Shown: in pieces, positions 1 to 9,018 of the stretch | Layout of the letters: each line of letters begins with the position of its first letter | How positions within the stretch are numbered: the first letter of the stretch is position 1 | NCBI RefSeq assembly: GCF_000721495.1 | Contig: NZ_JOHY01000007.1 | Location: 1 to 64,000, forward strand | Direction: 5' to 3' | Origin: Streptomyces sp. NRRL F-5123 | GTDB lineage: Bacteria; Actinomycetota; Actinomycetes; Streptomycetales; Streptomycetaceae | DNA length: 64,000 nt | Made by a program: the position numbers and the translations under genes | The notes under the pieces: model-generated | The model's database searches: none | The model's input: the letters and a program-made list of their open reading frames with translations, nothing else | What the model was told of the DNA's origin: nothing

Positions 1-996
<996 letters not shown>

Positions 997-1009
997 TCAA
1001 CGGCGAACA

Positions 1010-1038
1010 GTGTTGGATCGACTCCCGTCGACTGTCAA
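1010..1038 (-). promoter_or_regulatory. Candidate xylanase promoter
   Basis: On the minus strand a perfect -35 TTGACA (1038-1033) is followed after 17 bases by CAACAC (1015-1010) as a poor -10. The -35 lies inside a small inverted repeat, ACTGT-CA-ACAGT (1031-1042). The position, about 180-200 bases before the GTG start, gives a long leader. The -35 match is seen; promoter activity is inferred. Confidence 0.4.
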
Positions 1039-1047
1039 CAGTTTCGG

Positions 1048-1067
1048 CGAAGTTTGCGAAACCTTCG
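1048..1067 (-). promoter_or_regulatory. CGAAA-type operator boxes upstream of xylanase
   Basis: Two overlapping imperfect palindromes (minus strand CGAAGGTTTCG at 1067-1057 and CGCAAACTTCG at 1058-1048) resemble the CGAAACTTTCG boxes I remember from upstream of Streptomyces xylanase genes. They lie just upstream of the candidate -35. Confidence 0.5.
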
Positions 1068-1186
1068 ATTGATGGGAGTCGGCGTGGCACAGTGTTGCGC
1101 CTGGCCACAGCGATCTGAGGAGGAATCAGCGACGAGTGCGCCCAGGGTGGGCAGAGATCCGACCGCATGATCGGAGCTTTCGCTCT

Positions 1187-1197
1187 CGAAATTTTCG
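1187..1197. promoter_or_regulatory. Perfect CGAAATTTTCG operator box
   Basis: An 11-base perfect palindrome (CGAAA-T-TTTCG) about 120 bases upstream of the overlapping boxes. It matches the consensus CGAAANTTTCG better than they do. With the pair at 1048-1067 it makes a three-box arrangement in the 485-base gene-free stretch 829-1313. I see no other gene in that stretch. Confidence 0.55.
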
Positions 1198-1313
1198 TAA
1201 AAGTTCCGGTTGTTTGTGCGGTCGCGAAAAACACCGACACGCGAGGTGCGTGCCGGTGGACGGCTGGACGGTTCGGAGCCGGTACGGACGGGCGCGGCGC
1301 CCGGTCGCGCCCG

Positions 1314-1808
1314 TCAGACCGCGGGGACCGTGGCCGGGGGGCGGGTCATGAAGACGTCCACCGGGTCCTGGGACTCGACGGTGAAGCCGTGCCGTTCGTA
1401 GAGCCGGCGGGCGGGGCTGCCCTGGAGCACGTTCAGGCGCATGGTCTGCCCGCGTGCGTCGGCCTGCGCCAGCACCGCCCGCAGCACGTCGGAGCCGAGG
1501 CCGCGCCCCTGGTGGCGCGGGGCGAGGTAGAAGTGCTCCAGCCACTGCCCGTCGCCCTCGGCGGGGCGCAGCGTGACGGAGCCCGCGAAGTCGTCGCCGA
1601 CCACGATGATCGCGGTGTGCGCGGTCGAGAAGGAGTCGCGCAGCCGCTGCCGCACCCGGTGCTCGTCGTAGCGGCCGAGGCGCTCCAGATCCGGGCGCAT
1701 GACCACGGCACGCAGGTCCGCGAGCGGCTCCAGGTCCGCGTCGGTCGACGGGCGCAGATGCCAGGACGGCAGCTGTGCCGGGATGCGGGACGACGGGATG
1801 GCGCTCAT
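1314..1808 (-). CDS. GNAT family N-acetyltransferase
   Basis: A 164-residue GCN5-related acetyltransferase that would transfer an acetyl group from acetyl-CoA to an unknown amine. The acetyl-CoA binding motif A is visible as HQGRGLGSDVL (about residues 110-120), preceded by the typical strand WLEHFYLAP, and the C-terminal GF...VDVFM strand is present. The start ATG at 1808 is chosen because longer readings run into the upstream transporter gene. The substrate cannot be told from sequence. Confidence 0.85.
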   Translation of the reverse strand: MSAIPSSRIPAQLPSWHLRPSTDADLEPLADLRAVVMRPDLERLGRYDEHRVRQRLRDSFSTAHTAIIVVGDDFAGSVTLRPAEGDGQWLEHFYLAPRHQGRGLGSDVLRAVLAQADARGQTMRLNVLQGSPARRLYERHGFTVESQDPVDVFMTRPPATVPAV

Positions 1809-1855
1809 GCCGGAAGTATGCCATCGCACCCCTGCTGACCTGCGGCGGGGCCTTG

Positions 1856-3163
1856 TCAGACGGGCCGGGCGGGCTGCTCGGGCTGCTCGGGCTGCAAGGA
1901 TTCCTCGGGCTTCGGCAGATGGCGCAGCCGCGGTATCGGGGACGGCAGCAGCCACAGCGCGCCGAGCGCGGCCGCGACGGTCACCGCCCACAGCGCGGGG
2001 CGCAGCCCGATCGCGGAGCCGAGGAGTCCGCCGCCGAGCGCGCCCAGCGGGCGCACCCCGTAGTTGACCATGCGGAAGGCGCCGGAGACGCGCGAGCGCA
2101 GGGCGTTGGGGATGACGGCGGCCTTGAGCGTGTCGGCGGTGATGTCGAGCAGCATCACGCCGAGCCCGGCTGCGAACTCCGCAGCGAAGAAGGCGGTCAG
2201 TACGAGCGGCTTCGGGCCGCCCGCCATCGGGACGAGCACCAGCGGGGCGGGGAAGGCGACCGCGCCCAGCGTGAGGGCCGGGCCGATGCCGATCGCCCGC
2301 ACGATCCGCCCGCTGATCACCGAGCCGAGCAGGCCGCCGAGCGCCCCGGCGCCGATGACCAGGCCCAGCGTCCCGGTGTTGAGGCCCAGGCCGTCGACGG
2401 CGTAGAGGACGACGAGGGTGCTGAAGGCGAAGTTGAAGAGGTTGATCGTGGCGACGCAGGCGAGCATCGGGCGCAGCAGCGCGGAGCGCCCGACGAAGCG
2501 CAGCCCCTCGGTGAGCCGGCCGCGGCCGCGCGGCACGGCGGGCGGCTCCTCAGGCGCTATCCGGGCGAGCTGCCAGGCGGAGACGACGTAGGAGGCGGCG
2601 TCCACCAGCAGCGCCAGCGGGGCGGCGAGCAGCTGCACCAGCAGGCCGCCGGCGCTGGGCCCGGCCATGAAGGAGAAGGCCCGGCTGCCGCTGACCAGCG
2701 AGCTGCCGGTGACATAGCTCTCGCGGTCGACGAGCGACACGAAGAGCGTGGCGTTGCAGACGTCGAAGGCCACGGCGAGGGTGCCGACGGCGAAGACGAC
2801 GACGCAGAGCTGGGCGAAGGTCAGCACACCGAGGGCGTAGGCGAGCGGGACGGACGCCATGAGCGCGGCGCGACCGAGGTCGGCGGCGATCATCGCCTGG
2901 CGGCGGCGCCCGCGGCGGTCCGCCCAGACCCCGCCGTGCAGCGAGAAGAGCAGGGCGGGCAGCAGCCCGGCGAAGCGCAGCCAGCCCATACCGGTGGGCC
3001 CCGTGTGCAGCACCAGGACGGCGGCGAGCGGCACCGCGAGGTAGGTCACCTCGTCGCCGAAGAGGGAGACCGTCTGGCCGGTCCAGTAGCGCCGGAACTG
3101 CGTCTCGTGCAGCAGCGCGGGAGCCCGGGCGGCGAGCGCGCGGACGGCGGTGGCGGTGCTCAC
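1856..3163 (-). CDS. MFS transporter, probable exporter
   Basis: A 435-residue major facilitator with about 12 hydrophobic segments and the cytoplasmic loop motif GGVWADRRGRRRQ between segments 2 and 3, typical of drug and macrolide exporters. The GTG start at 3163 overlaps the stop of the upstream ArsR-type gene as GTGA, so the two are translationally coupled; the regulator probably controls this exporter. A long frame extends upstream, but only the GTG gives the normal N-terminus. Substrate unknown. Confidence 0.88.
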   Translation of the reverse strand: MSTATAVRALAARAPALLHETQFRRYWTGQTVSLFGDEVTYLAVPLAAVLVLHTGPTGMGWLRFAGLLPALLFSLHGGVWADRRGRRRQAMIAADLGRAALMASVPLAYALGVLTFAQLCVVVFAVGTLAVAFDVCNATLFVSLVDRESYVTGSSLVSGSRAFSFMAGPSAGGLLVQLLAAPLALLVDAASYVVSAWQLARIAPEEPPAVPRGRGRLTEGLRFVGRSALLRPMLACVATINLFNFAFSTLVVLYAVDGLGLNTGTLGLVIGAGALGGLLGSVISGRIVRAIGIGPALTLGAVAFPAPLVLVPMAGGPKPLVLTAFFAAEFAAGLGVMLLDITADTLKAAVIPNALRSRVSGAFRMVNYGVRPLGALGGGLLGSAIGLRPALWAVTVAAALGALWLLPSPIPRLRHLPKPEESLQPEQPEQPARPV

Positions 3164-3807
3164 GGCTCCTCCCCGCGGGCCGGGGCCGGGGCCGGGGCCG
3201 GGGCCGGGCCGGCGGGCGGGTTCGGCTGCTCGGGGGCGACGTAGCCGGTGTGCAGGTACGCCACACGGCGGGCGGCCTCGGGACGGTGCGCCGGGTCCTG
3301 GCCGCGCTCCGCGTACTCCGCGATCACCTCGTTGATCCGCTCCCCCAGCGCGGACAGCTCCTCGGGGGTGAGGTAGAGGATCGCGTCGGAGTACGTCTCG
3401 GCCTGCTGCCACTCGGGGGGCAGCCTGTGCCGCAGCTCACGGGCCCGCATCAGGCGGTTGAACTGCGACTCGGCCACGGCCACGCTCAGCGCCTCGGCGG
3501 CGTCCGCGACCGCGGGGTCCGTGGAGTAGGTCGGCCAGTCGGTGTAGGACGCCGTGGCCCGCCACGGCTTCTCCCGCCCCGCCGCGCCCGGCTCCGCTTC
3601 CTCGACGAGGCCGTACTTCGCCAGTATCCGCAGGTGGTAGGAGCAGCTGGCGACGGACTCCCCCGTCAGTTCGGCCGCCCGCGTCGCCGTGAACGGCCCC
3701 TCCATGCGGAGCAGTCCGACCAGCGCCATCCGCGTCGGATGGGCGTACGCGCGCAGGGCTCGGGGGTCGCTGAGGTGGATCTGGTGGTCGAGCGGCTTGT
3801 CGGGCAT
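3160..3807 (-). CDS. ArsR-type winged-helix regulator
   Basis: About 215 residues. The N-terminal half is an ArsR-like winged helix: RALRAYAHPTRMALVGLLR, then the recognition helix region GESVASCSYHLRILAKYGLV, then a wing ending in RATA. The C-terminal half is helical and ends in an Ala-Pro run encoded by a GGGGCC hexamer repeat. It is the first gene of a coupled pair with an MFS exporter. The palindrome 10-20 bases upstream of the start suggests autoregulation. The ATG at 3807 is used; a GTG at 3816 is an equally possible start. No metal-binding cysteine motif was seen, so the signal is unknown. Confidence 0.85.
   Translation of the reverse strand: MPDKPLDHQIHLSDPRALRAYAHPTRMALVGLLRMEGPFTATRAAELTGESVASCSYHLRILAKYGLVEEAEPGAAGREKPWRATASYTDWPTYSTDPAVADAAEALSVAVAESQFNRLMRARELRHRLPPEWQQAETYSDAILYLTPEELSALGERINEVIAEYAERGQDPAHRPEAARRVAYLHTGYVAPEQPNPPAGPAPAPAPAPARGEEP
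3178..3212. repeat. GGGGCC hexanucleotide repeat
   Basis: About five consecutive GGGGCC units on the plus strand, coding for the Ala-Pro tail of the ArsR-type regulator. It lies 15-50 bases upstream of the coupled exporter's start codon. Confidence 0.9.
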
Positions 3808-3825
3808 GTATCTCACGATAGCTTT

Positions 3826-3841
3826 CTAAAGACTTCTTTAG
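3826..3841. promoter_or_regulatory. Candidate ArsR-type operator
   Basis: CTAAAGA-CT-TCTTTAG, a palindrome matching at 14 of 16 positions, immediately upstream of the regulator start in an unusually AT-rich pocket. The size and position fit a dimeric winged-helix repressor operator. Confidence 0.6.
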
Positions 3842-3897
3842 CAAGATACCTTTAGCATCTGGGCGAGGGCGGCGGGTGCGAGGGCGGCGGCCCCGGG

Positions 3898-4788
3898 TCA
3901 GCGGTCGAGCAGCGCACGGACGGCGTCGGCGAAGGCCCGGACGCGGGCGGTGGCGGCGTCGGCGCGCCAGTGCAGGGCCCACTCCACGGGCGGGGCGTCA
4001 CGGAAGGGGACGTAGGAGACGTCGGGGCGCGCGTAGTAGCGACGGGTCTGGGCGCCGACGACGAGGGCGCCCCGGCCCGCGCCGACGAGGGTGAGCAGCT
4101 CGTGGAACGTCGCCGCCGCCGGGCCGTGCTCGACCGGCCGCCCGGCCGGGGTGGTGCGGGGCGCGCGGTCCTCCTGGAGGGCTTGCGGCGCGTGGTCGGG
4201 CAGCCGCAGCAGCGTCACCCGGGCCAGGTCCTCCAGGGACAGCGACTCGCGGCGGGCGAAAGGGTGCCCCGCGGCCACGGCGAGCATGCGCGCCTCGCCG
4301 ATCAGCACCGGCCCGGAGGCGATGCCGGGGGCGTCCACCGGAAGGCCCGCCAGCACGAGGTCGGCCTCGCCGTCGCGCAGCCACACCACGACGTCCGCGG
4401 GCTGCACCTCGCGGATCCGGACCTCGCAGCCGGGCGCCCGCTCCCGGAAGAGCTCGGCCGCGCCCGCCAGGAGCTGGCCACCCGCGGCGCCGGCGAACGC
4501 GACGCCCAGCGTGCCCGTGAGCCCGCGGCCTGCCTCGACCGCGGCCTCGTACGCCGCCGCGATCCGCGCCCACGCCGGCCGCACCTCCTCCGCGAGCCGC
4601 CGGCCGACCGGCGTCAGCTCCACCCGGCGGCTGGTACGCGCGAACAGCGGGGCGCCGACCCGGCGTTCGAGCTTCGCGACCGTCTGGCTGACCCGTGCGG
4701 TGGAGAGGTGCAGCCGCTCCGCGGTCCGGCCGAAATGCAGCTCCTCGGCCAGCGTGAGGAACGCCTCCAGCTCGTGCCGCTCCAGCAT
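3898..4788 (-). CDS. LysR family transcriptional regulator
   Basis: A 296-residue LysR-type regulator. Residues 1-60 form the helix-turn-helix (ELEAFLTLAEELHFGRTAERL, then STARVSQTVAKLERRVGAPLF), followed by the linker helix and a substrate-binding-like effector domain from about residue 88. It is divergently transcribed from the SnoaL-like gene at 4915. The 126-base gap between them carries a perfect inverted repeat that is the obvious binding site. The effector is unknown. Confidence 0.93.
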   Translation of the reverse strand: MLERHELEAFLTLAEELHFGRTAERLHLSTARVSQTVAKLERRVGAPLFARTSRRVELTPVGRRLAEEVRPAWARIAAAYEAAVEAGRGLTGTLGVAFAGAAGGQLLAGAAELFRERAPGCEVRIREVQPADVVVWLRDGEADLVLAGLPVDAPGIASGPVLIGEARMLAVAAGHPFARRESLSLEDLARVTLLRLPDHAPQALQEDRAPRTTPAGRPVEHGPAAATFHELLTLVGAGRGALVVGAQTRRYYARPDVSYVPFRDAPPVEWALHWRADAATARVRAFADAVRALLDR

Positions 4789-4802
4789 CGCGCCGCCCCC
4801 GC

Positions 4803-4825
4803 ATCGTCAAGCCCGCCTTGACGAT
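4803..4825. promoter_or_regulatory. LysR-type operator in divergent promoter
   Basis: A perfect inverted repeat with 9-base arms, ATCGTCAAG and CTTGACGAT, separated by CCCGC. It contains the T-N11-A core expected for LysR regulators and lies 15 bases from the regulator start and 90 from the divergent gene. Confidence 0.75.
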
Positions 4826-4914
4826 CGTTGCACAGCCCGGCATTGATCCGGCCGCCGCACCCGGCGAGGGTCGAACCAGCACCGCCCCCGACCGACCCGC
4901 ACCAGGAGCACACG

Positions 4915-5424
4915 ATGTACGTCACCGGACCCCACGCCCTCACCGCCCCCGCCGCCGACGCCGCGGCCGTCCTGCGGGAACTGCGCGACCGCACGGAGAT
5001 CCTCGACTCGCTCCTCCGCTTCGGCCTGGGCCAGGACCTCGGGGACGCCGCCCTCTTCGCCTCCGCCTTCGCCCCCGACGCCGAGGTGGACTTCGCCCCG
5101 GCCTCCGCCAAGTGGGGCGGCACGGCCCCGCTGCTGGCCGGGCGGGACACGATCGTCACCACGATCCTCGGCCTCTTCGCCGGGCGTGTGGACACCACCC
5201 ACCAGGTGACCAACCCGCGCATCGCGATCGACGGCGACACCGCGCGGCTCACCGCCCTCGTCGAGGCCCAGCACCTGCTGACCGCCGACCACGGCACCTT
5301 CGCCCTGCTCAAGAACCCCTACGCGGTGGACCTCGTCCGCGACGGCGACCGCTGGGTGATCCGCCGGATGCGCATCGACAACGCCTGGTACACCGGGGAC
5401 CCCACCGCGATCTTCGGCGCCTGA
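4915..5424 (+). CDS. SnoaL-like / NTF2-fold protein
   Basis: 169 residues with the cone-shaped alpha+beta pattern of the SnoaL-like (NTF2) superfamily: an N-terminal helix pair (ILDSLLRFGLGQDLGDAALFASAFAPDAEVDF), the GRDTIVTTILGLFAG helix, and the H-Q-V-TNPRIAIDGDTARLTALVEAQHL and DRWVIRRMRIDNAW strands. The family includes cyclases, dehydratases and isomerases, so the reaction is not known. The start ATG at 4915 has AGGAG at 4903. It is the probable target of the divergent LysR regulator. Its last 116 bases overlap the 3' end of comEC on the other strand. Confidence 0.8.
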   Translation: MYVTGPHALTAPAADAAAVLRELRDRTEILDSLLRFGLGQDLGDAALFASAFAPDAEVDFAPASAKWGGTAPLLAGRDTIVTTILGLFAGRVDTTHQVTNPRIAIDGDTARLTALVEAQHLLTADHGTFALLKNPYAVDLVRDGDRWVIRRMRIDNAWYTGDPTAIFGA

Positions 5425-8242
5425 CCGCACGCCGCCCCTCCCCCGCCGCGAGCAACCCACCGCCCCCGCGGCGGGGCATCGCGGCGCGCAGGCCCCCCGG
5501 GCCGGCGGTGACGGCGACGGGGCCGTCCCGGTCCGTACGGAAGACGGTGGCGCCCAGCGCGCGCAGCGCCGCCACCGTCCCCGGCGCCGGGTGGTGGTAC
5601 GTGTTGCGCGCCCCCACCGAGATCAGCGCCAGCCGCGGATGCAGCCGGGCGAAGAACTCGTCGTCCCGGAACGCGCTGCCGTGGTGCGGGACCTTCAGCA
5701 CGTCCACCCGCGGCAGATCCGGCGTCGCCGCCAGCACCTCGGCCTGCGCCTCGGGGCCCAGATCCCCGGCGAGCAGCAGCGTCAGGCCGCCCGTGCTCAC
5801 CAGCAGCGCCACGCTCGCGTCGTTCGGATCGTCGTCCGGCAACCCTTCCGCGTCCGGCGGCGGCCACAGCACCCGCCACGACAGCGGGCCCACCGCGCGC
5901 CGCTCCCCCGCCGCCGCCCGCAGCACCGGCACGCCCGCGGCCGCGGCCTCCCGCCGCACCCGCGCCGCCTCCGGCGCCGGCTCGTCCAGCACCGTCGTCT
6001 CGATCGCGCCGACCGCGCGCCCGCGCAGCACGCCGCTGAGGCCGTCCGCGTGGTCGGCGTGAAAATGCGTCAGGATCAGCAGCGGCACGGAGCTGACCCG
6101 CAGATCGCGCAGGCAGCGGTCGGCGAGCGCCGGGTCCGGGCCGGTGTCCACGACCACCGCGCTGCCCGGACCCGCGGGCAGCGCCAGCGCGTCGCCCTGC
6201 CCCACGTCGCACATCGCGAACCGCCAGCCCGCGGGCGGCCACCGTGTCGCCTGCCCCGGCAGCGGAACGGGCAGCGGCAGCGGGCGGGTCAGCGCCAGCA
6301 GCACCAGCAGGGCCGCTGCCGCCGCGGTCCACGGGCGGCCCGCGAGCCCCCGCAGCAGGCGGGCCCCGCGAACCGCCACGGCGAGCGTCAGCCCCGCCAG
6401 CAGCGCCGCGCCCGCCCAGCCGCCGGGCCAGCCCACCTGCGCGCCCGGCAGCGCGGCGCCGTGCCGGGCCACCGCCGCGATCCACCGCACCGGCCAGCCC
6501 GCCGCCCACGCGGTGGCCGCCGCCGCGGCCGGGGAGAGCGGCGCCACCGCCAGCGCGCAGAACCCCAGCACCGTCGCCGGCGCGACCGCGGGCTCCGCCA
6601 GCAGGTTGCACGGCACGCCCACCAGGCTGAGCCGCGCCGACAGCACCACCAGCAGCGGGCCGCACACCGCCTGCGCCGCGCCCGCCGCCGCCAGCGCCTC
6701 CGCGAGCCGCGGCGGCACCCCCCGCCGCCGCAGGGCCGCGCTCCACCGCGGCGCCAGCGTCAGCAGCGAGCCCGTCGCCAGCACGGAGAGGGCGAAGCCG
6801 TACGACCGGGCGACCTGCGGATCGCACAGCACCAGCAGCAGCACCGCGCCGCACAGCGCGGGCAGCAGGGACCTGCGGCGGCCCGTGCCGATCGCCAGCA
6901 GGGTGATCAGCCCGCACGCCGCCGCCCGCAGCACGCTCGGCCCTGGACGGCACACCAGCACGAACGCCGCGGTCAGGGCTGCGCCCAGCACGGCTGTCAG
7001 CCGCAGCGGCACGCCCAACGCCGCTGCCAGGCCGCGGCGTTCGGCGAGCACGGCTTCGGCCGGGGGGCCGATCAGGAGCAGCAGGATGATCGTGAGGTTC
7101 GCTCCCGACACGGAGGTGAGATGCGCCAGGTCCGTCGCCTCGAAGGACTCCTTGAGGGTCGGGGGCAGCGCACTGGTGTCGCCCGTCACCAGGCCCGGGA
7201 GCAGTCCGCGGGCGTCCGCGGGCAGGCCGGCGCTCGCCGTGCGCAGGCCGCCGCGCAGCCGGGCCGCGATGCGCTGGGGCGTACTCGGCGGGCTCAGCAC
7301 GCGGGGCGGGCCCGTCGGGCGCACTACCGCCGCTGACTCGCCGCGGCGGGCGGAGGGGGCGATGCGGGCCGCCACCCGCACGGTTGTTGACGGGACGAGC
7401 CGCAGCCACGCCGGCGGGCTCGCCTGCGCCAGCACCACGACGGGCGTGCGGGTGCTCGTGGCGCCGACGCGGATCGCTACCGCGGGGACCACCACGGTCG
7501 GGCCCCTTGCCGCGCCCTGCCCTCCGGGGGTTCGGGGGTGGGTAGTGAACGGGTCGCCCGTGATCCGGAGCACCACTTCCGCCCGTGCCCGGCGGGCGGC
7601 CAGCTCCGGGAGGGGGCCGCGGTGGAGGTCCGCCGCCGCGAGAGCCGCGGTGGTGGCTGCCGCCACCAGGCTCAGCAGCGTTGCCGCTGCCGCGGCGGTG
7701 AGCGTGCTTCTTCGGGGGCGGGCGGTCCCGAGCCGCCTTGCGGCCGCCGCCGCGACCGCGTATGCCGCTGCCGCGGCGGCGGCCGTGTACAGCACGGGCC
7801 TCCACCCCGCGGTGGGTGTCAGCGCTGCCGCCGCCCACGCCGCCAGGGCCGGCGGCACGAGCCGCAGATCCGGCGGTCCTTCCTGTCGCGGATTCGCCGC
7901 GCCGAGCCGCGATTTCGCTGCGGCGTGCACCGCTGCTTTGGGGCTGCGCCGCGTGTGGGGGGCTTCGTCCGCTCGGGCCTCCCCCTTGCTCCGCGGTCCT
8001 CGGCAGCCGGCCTCGTCGTGGCTTGGCGCGCAGCTCCCCGCACCCCCGAAGGGCGCTGACCTTCGCCGTGAGTCGACGCCCCCTCCGCCCTCCCGGCCAG
8101 GCGCGCAGCTCCCCGCGCCCCCGAAGGGCGCCGGCCCTCCGCCGTTGGGGCCGGGCGTGGGGGTTCTCGCGCGGCTGCGGGGCGCCGGCTCTTGGCGTGG
8201 GGCGGTGGCTGTCCCCTCTTCGGGGGCGGGGGGCGGGGTCAT
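5309..8242 (-). CDS. comEC: ComEC/Rec2-type DNA channel protein
   Basis: A 977-residue inner-membrane protein of the ComEC/Rec2 family, which in competent bacteria carries single-stranded DNA across the membrane. Residues 90-190 hold the first membrane segments; the Competence domain with its SVSGANL signature is near residue 377; the C-terminal metallo-beta-lactamase-like domain has THFHADHADG (about 724) and VPHHGS (about 850). The ATG at 8242 overlaps the comEA stop as ATGA. Two oddities: the first 80 residues contain two copies of a dispersed intergenic repeat, and the C-terminus runs about 50 low-complexity Arg/Gly residues past the usual family end, overlapping the convergent SnoaL-like gene by 116 bases. 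Confidence 0.92.
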   Translation of the reverse strand: MTPPPAPEEGTATAPRQEPAPRSRARTPTPGPNGGGPAPFGGAGSCAPGREGGGGVDSRRRSAPFGGAGSCAPSHDEAGCRGPRSKGEARADEAPHTRRSPKAAVHAAAKSRLGAANPRQEGPPDLRLVPPALAAWAAAALTPTAGWRPVLYTAAAAAAAYAVAAAAARRLGTARPRRSTLTAAAAATLLSLVAAATTAALAAADLHRGPLPELAARRARAEVVLRITGDPFTTHPRTPGGQGAARGPTVVVPAVAIRVGATSTRTPVVVLAQASPPAWLRLVPSTTVRVAARIAPSARRGESAAVVRPTGPPRVLSPPSTPQRIAARLRGGLRTASAGLPADARGLLPGLVTGDTSALPPTLKESFEATDLAHLTSVSGANLTIILLLLIGPPAEAVLAERRGLAAALGVPLRLTAVLGAALTAAFVLVCRPGPSVLRAAACGLITLLAIGTGRRRSLLPALCGAVLLLVLCDPQVARSYGFALSVLATGSLLTLAPRWSAALRRRGVPPRLAEALAAAGAAQAVCGPLLVVLSARLSLVGVPCNLLAEPAVAPATVLGFCALAVAPLSPAAAAATAWAAGWPVRWIAAVARHGAALPGAQVGWPGGWAGAALLAGLTLAVAVRGARLLRGLAGRPWTAAAAALLVLLALTRPLPLPVPLPGQATRWPPAGWRFAMCDVGQGDALALPAGPGSAVVVDTGPDPALADRCLRDLRVSSVPLLILTHFHADHADGLSGVLRGRAVGAIETTVLDEPAPEAARVRREAAAAGVPVLRAAAGERRAVGPLSWRVLWPPPDAEGLPDDDPNDASVALLVSTGGLTLLLAGDLGPEAQAEVLAATPDLPRVDVLKVPHHGSAFRDDEFFARLHPRLALISVGARNTYHHPAPGTVAALRALGATVFRTDRDGPVAVTAGPGGLRAAMPRRGGGGLLAAGEGRRAVRRRRSRWGPRCTRRCRCASGGSPSGRRRGRGPPRRGS
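8025..8131. repeat. Two copies of a 32-base repeat inside comEC
   Basis: Units at 8025-8056 and 8100-8131 are identical at 31 of 32 positions (one begins GGCGCGCAGCTCCCCGC) and are spaced 75 bases apart, in frame. Each encodes the peptide APFGGAGSCAP. The reverse strand reads like the GGGGCGCGGGGAGCTGCGCG repeat that I remember as common between genes in Streptomyces. Confidence 0.85.
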
Positions 8243-9018
8243 GGGTGGACCAGGGGTTTGAGGGTGGTGAATTTGCGGTCGCCGATGCCGGGGACTTGGC
8301 GGAGTTGCTGGAGGGTGGTGAAGGCGCCGTGCTGGGTGCGGTAGTCGAGGATGTGCTGGGCCAGGACGGGGCCGACGCCGGGGAGGGCGTCGAGTTGGGG
8401 GGCCGTGGCGGAATTGAGGCTCAGGGGGGTTGCGGGGGTGCCGGGTTGGGGTGGGGAGGATGCGGAGGCTGGGGGCGGGGGTTGGCCGACGAGGAGTTGT
8501 TCGCCGTCGGTCAGGGGGCGGGCGAGGTTGAGGGAGGTCGTGTCGGTGCCAGGGAGGGGGCCGCCGGCCGCCGTGAGGGCGTCGGCGACGCGGGAGCCCG
8601 GCGGGAGGTGGCGCAGGCCCGGGCTCGCGACCTTGCCGGCGATGTCGACCGTCAGGGCGGGGCGGGCCGGTGAGGGGCCGGGAGCGGGGACGGGCGGCGG
8701 GAGGGCGGCCGGGACCCGTACCGTGTGCGGACGGCCCGTCATGTAATGGCGCACCGCCAGCCCGGTCGCCGCCAGCAGCACCACCGTCAGCGCGGCGACC
8801 GTGCGCAGTTCGAGGCCGCAGCGCAGCAGCAGCCATGTCCGGACACCGGTGAACCGCGCGCCCGGTGGGCTCTCCGCCGTGGGAGGCGGTGGCGGCGGTC
8901 CCGCCGCCGGGAAGATCGCGGACGCCCGCTCCCTCGTGCGTGCCTCCGCCTCGGACGCTTCCCGGGGCACCTTCGTCTTCGTCGCGCGCGTCGCGCTCAT
9001 CACGTTCATACCGATCAT
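8239..9018 (-). CDS. comEA: ComEA-type DNA-binding protein
   Basis: About 259 residues. Order: basic/acidic cytoplasmic start, Pro-rich stretch, membrane segment at about 73-90, Pro-rich spacer, an SLBB-type domain at about 112-165 (LTVDIAGKVASPGLRHL), another spacer, and a C-terminal double helix-hairpin-helix at about 198-259 (LNSATAPQLDALPGVGP...QVPGIGDRKFTTL). This is the ComEA architecture, which binds double-stranded DNA outside the membrane and hands it to ComEC, whose gene is coupled by ATGA. The start is uncertain: ATG codons at 9018, 9009 and 9000 and further upstream are all possible and none has a strong ribosome site. Confidence 0.9.
   Translation of the reverse strand: MIGMNVMSATRATKTKVPREASEAEARTRERASAIFPAAGPPPPPPTAESPPGARFTGVRTWLLLRCGLELRTVAALTVVLLAATGLAVRHYMTGRPHTVRVPAALPPPVPAPGPSPARPALTVDIAGKVASPGLRHLPPGSRVADALTAAGGPLPGTDTTSLNLARPLTDGEQLLVGQPPPPASASSPPQPGTPATPLSLNSATAPQLDALPGVGPVLAQHILDYRTQHGAFTTLQQLRQVPGIGDRKFTTLKPLVHP

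Noticed and set aside
1136..1351. Small plus-strand frame after a GAGGAGG sequence upstream of the GNAT gene
   Set aside because: The spacing from GAGGAGG to the GTG is too long, the translation is Arg-rich without pattern, and the region is better explained as xylanase regulatory DNA.
1775..3244. Long plus-strand frame opposite the MFS exporter, and many similar long antisense frames across the window
   Set aside because: At this GC content stop codons are rare in antisense frames. These frames lack ribosome sites, show Arg/Gly/Ala-rich composition and no family motif, while the opposite strand has a clear gene.
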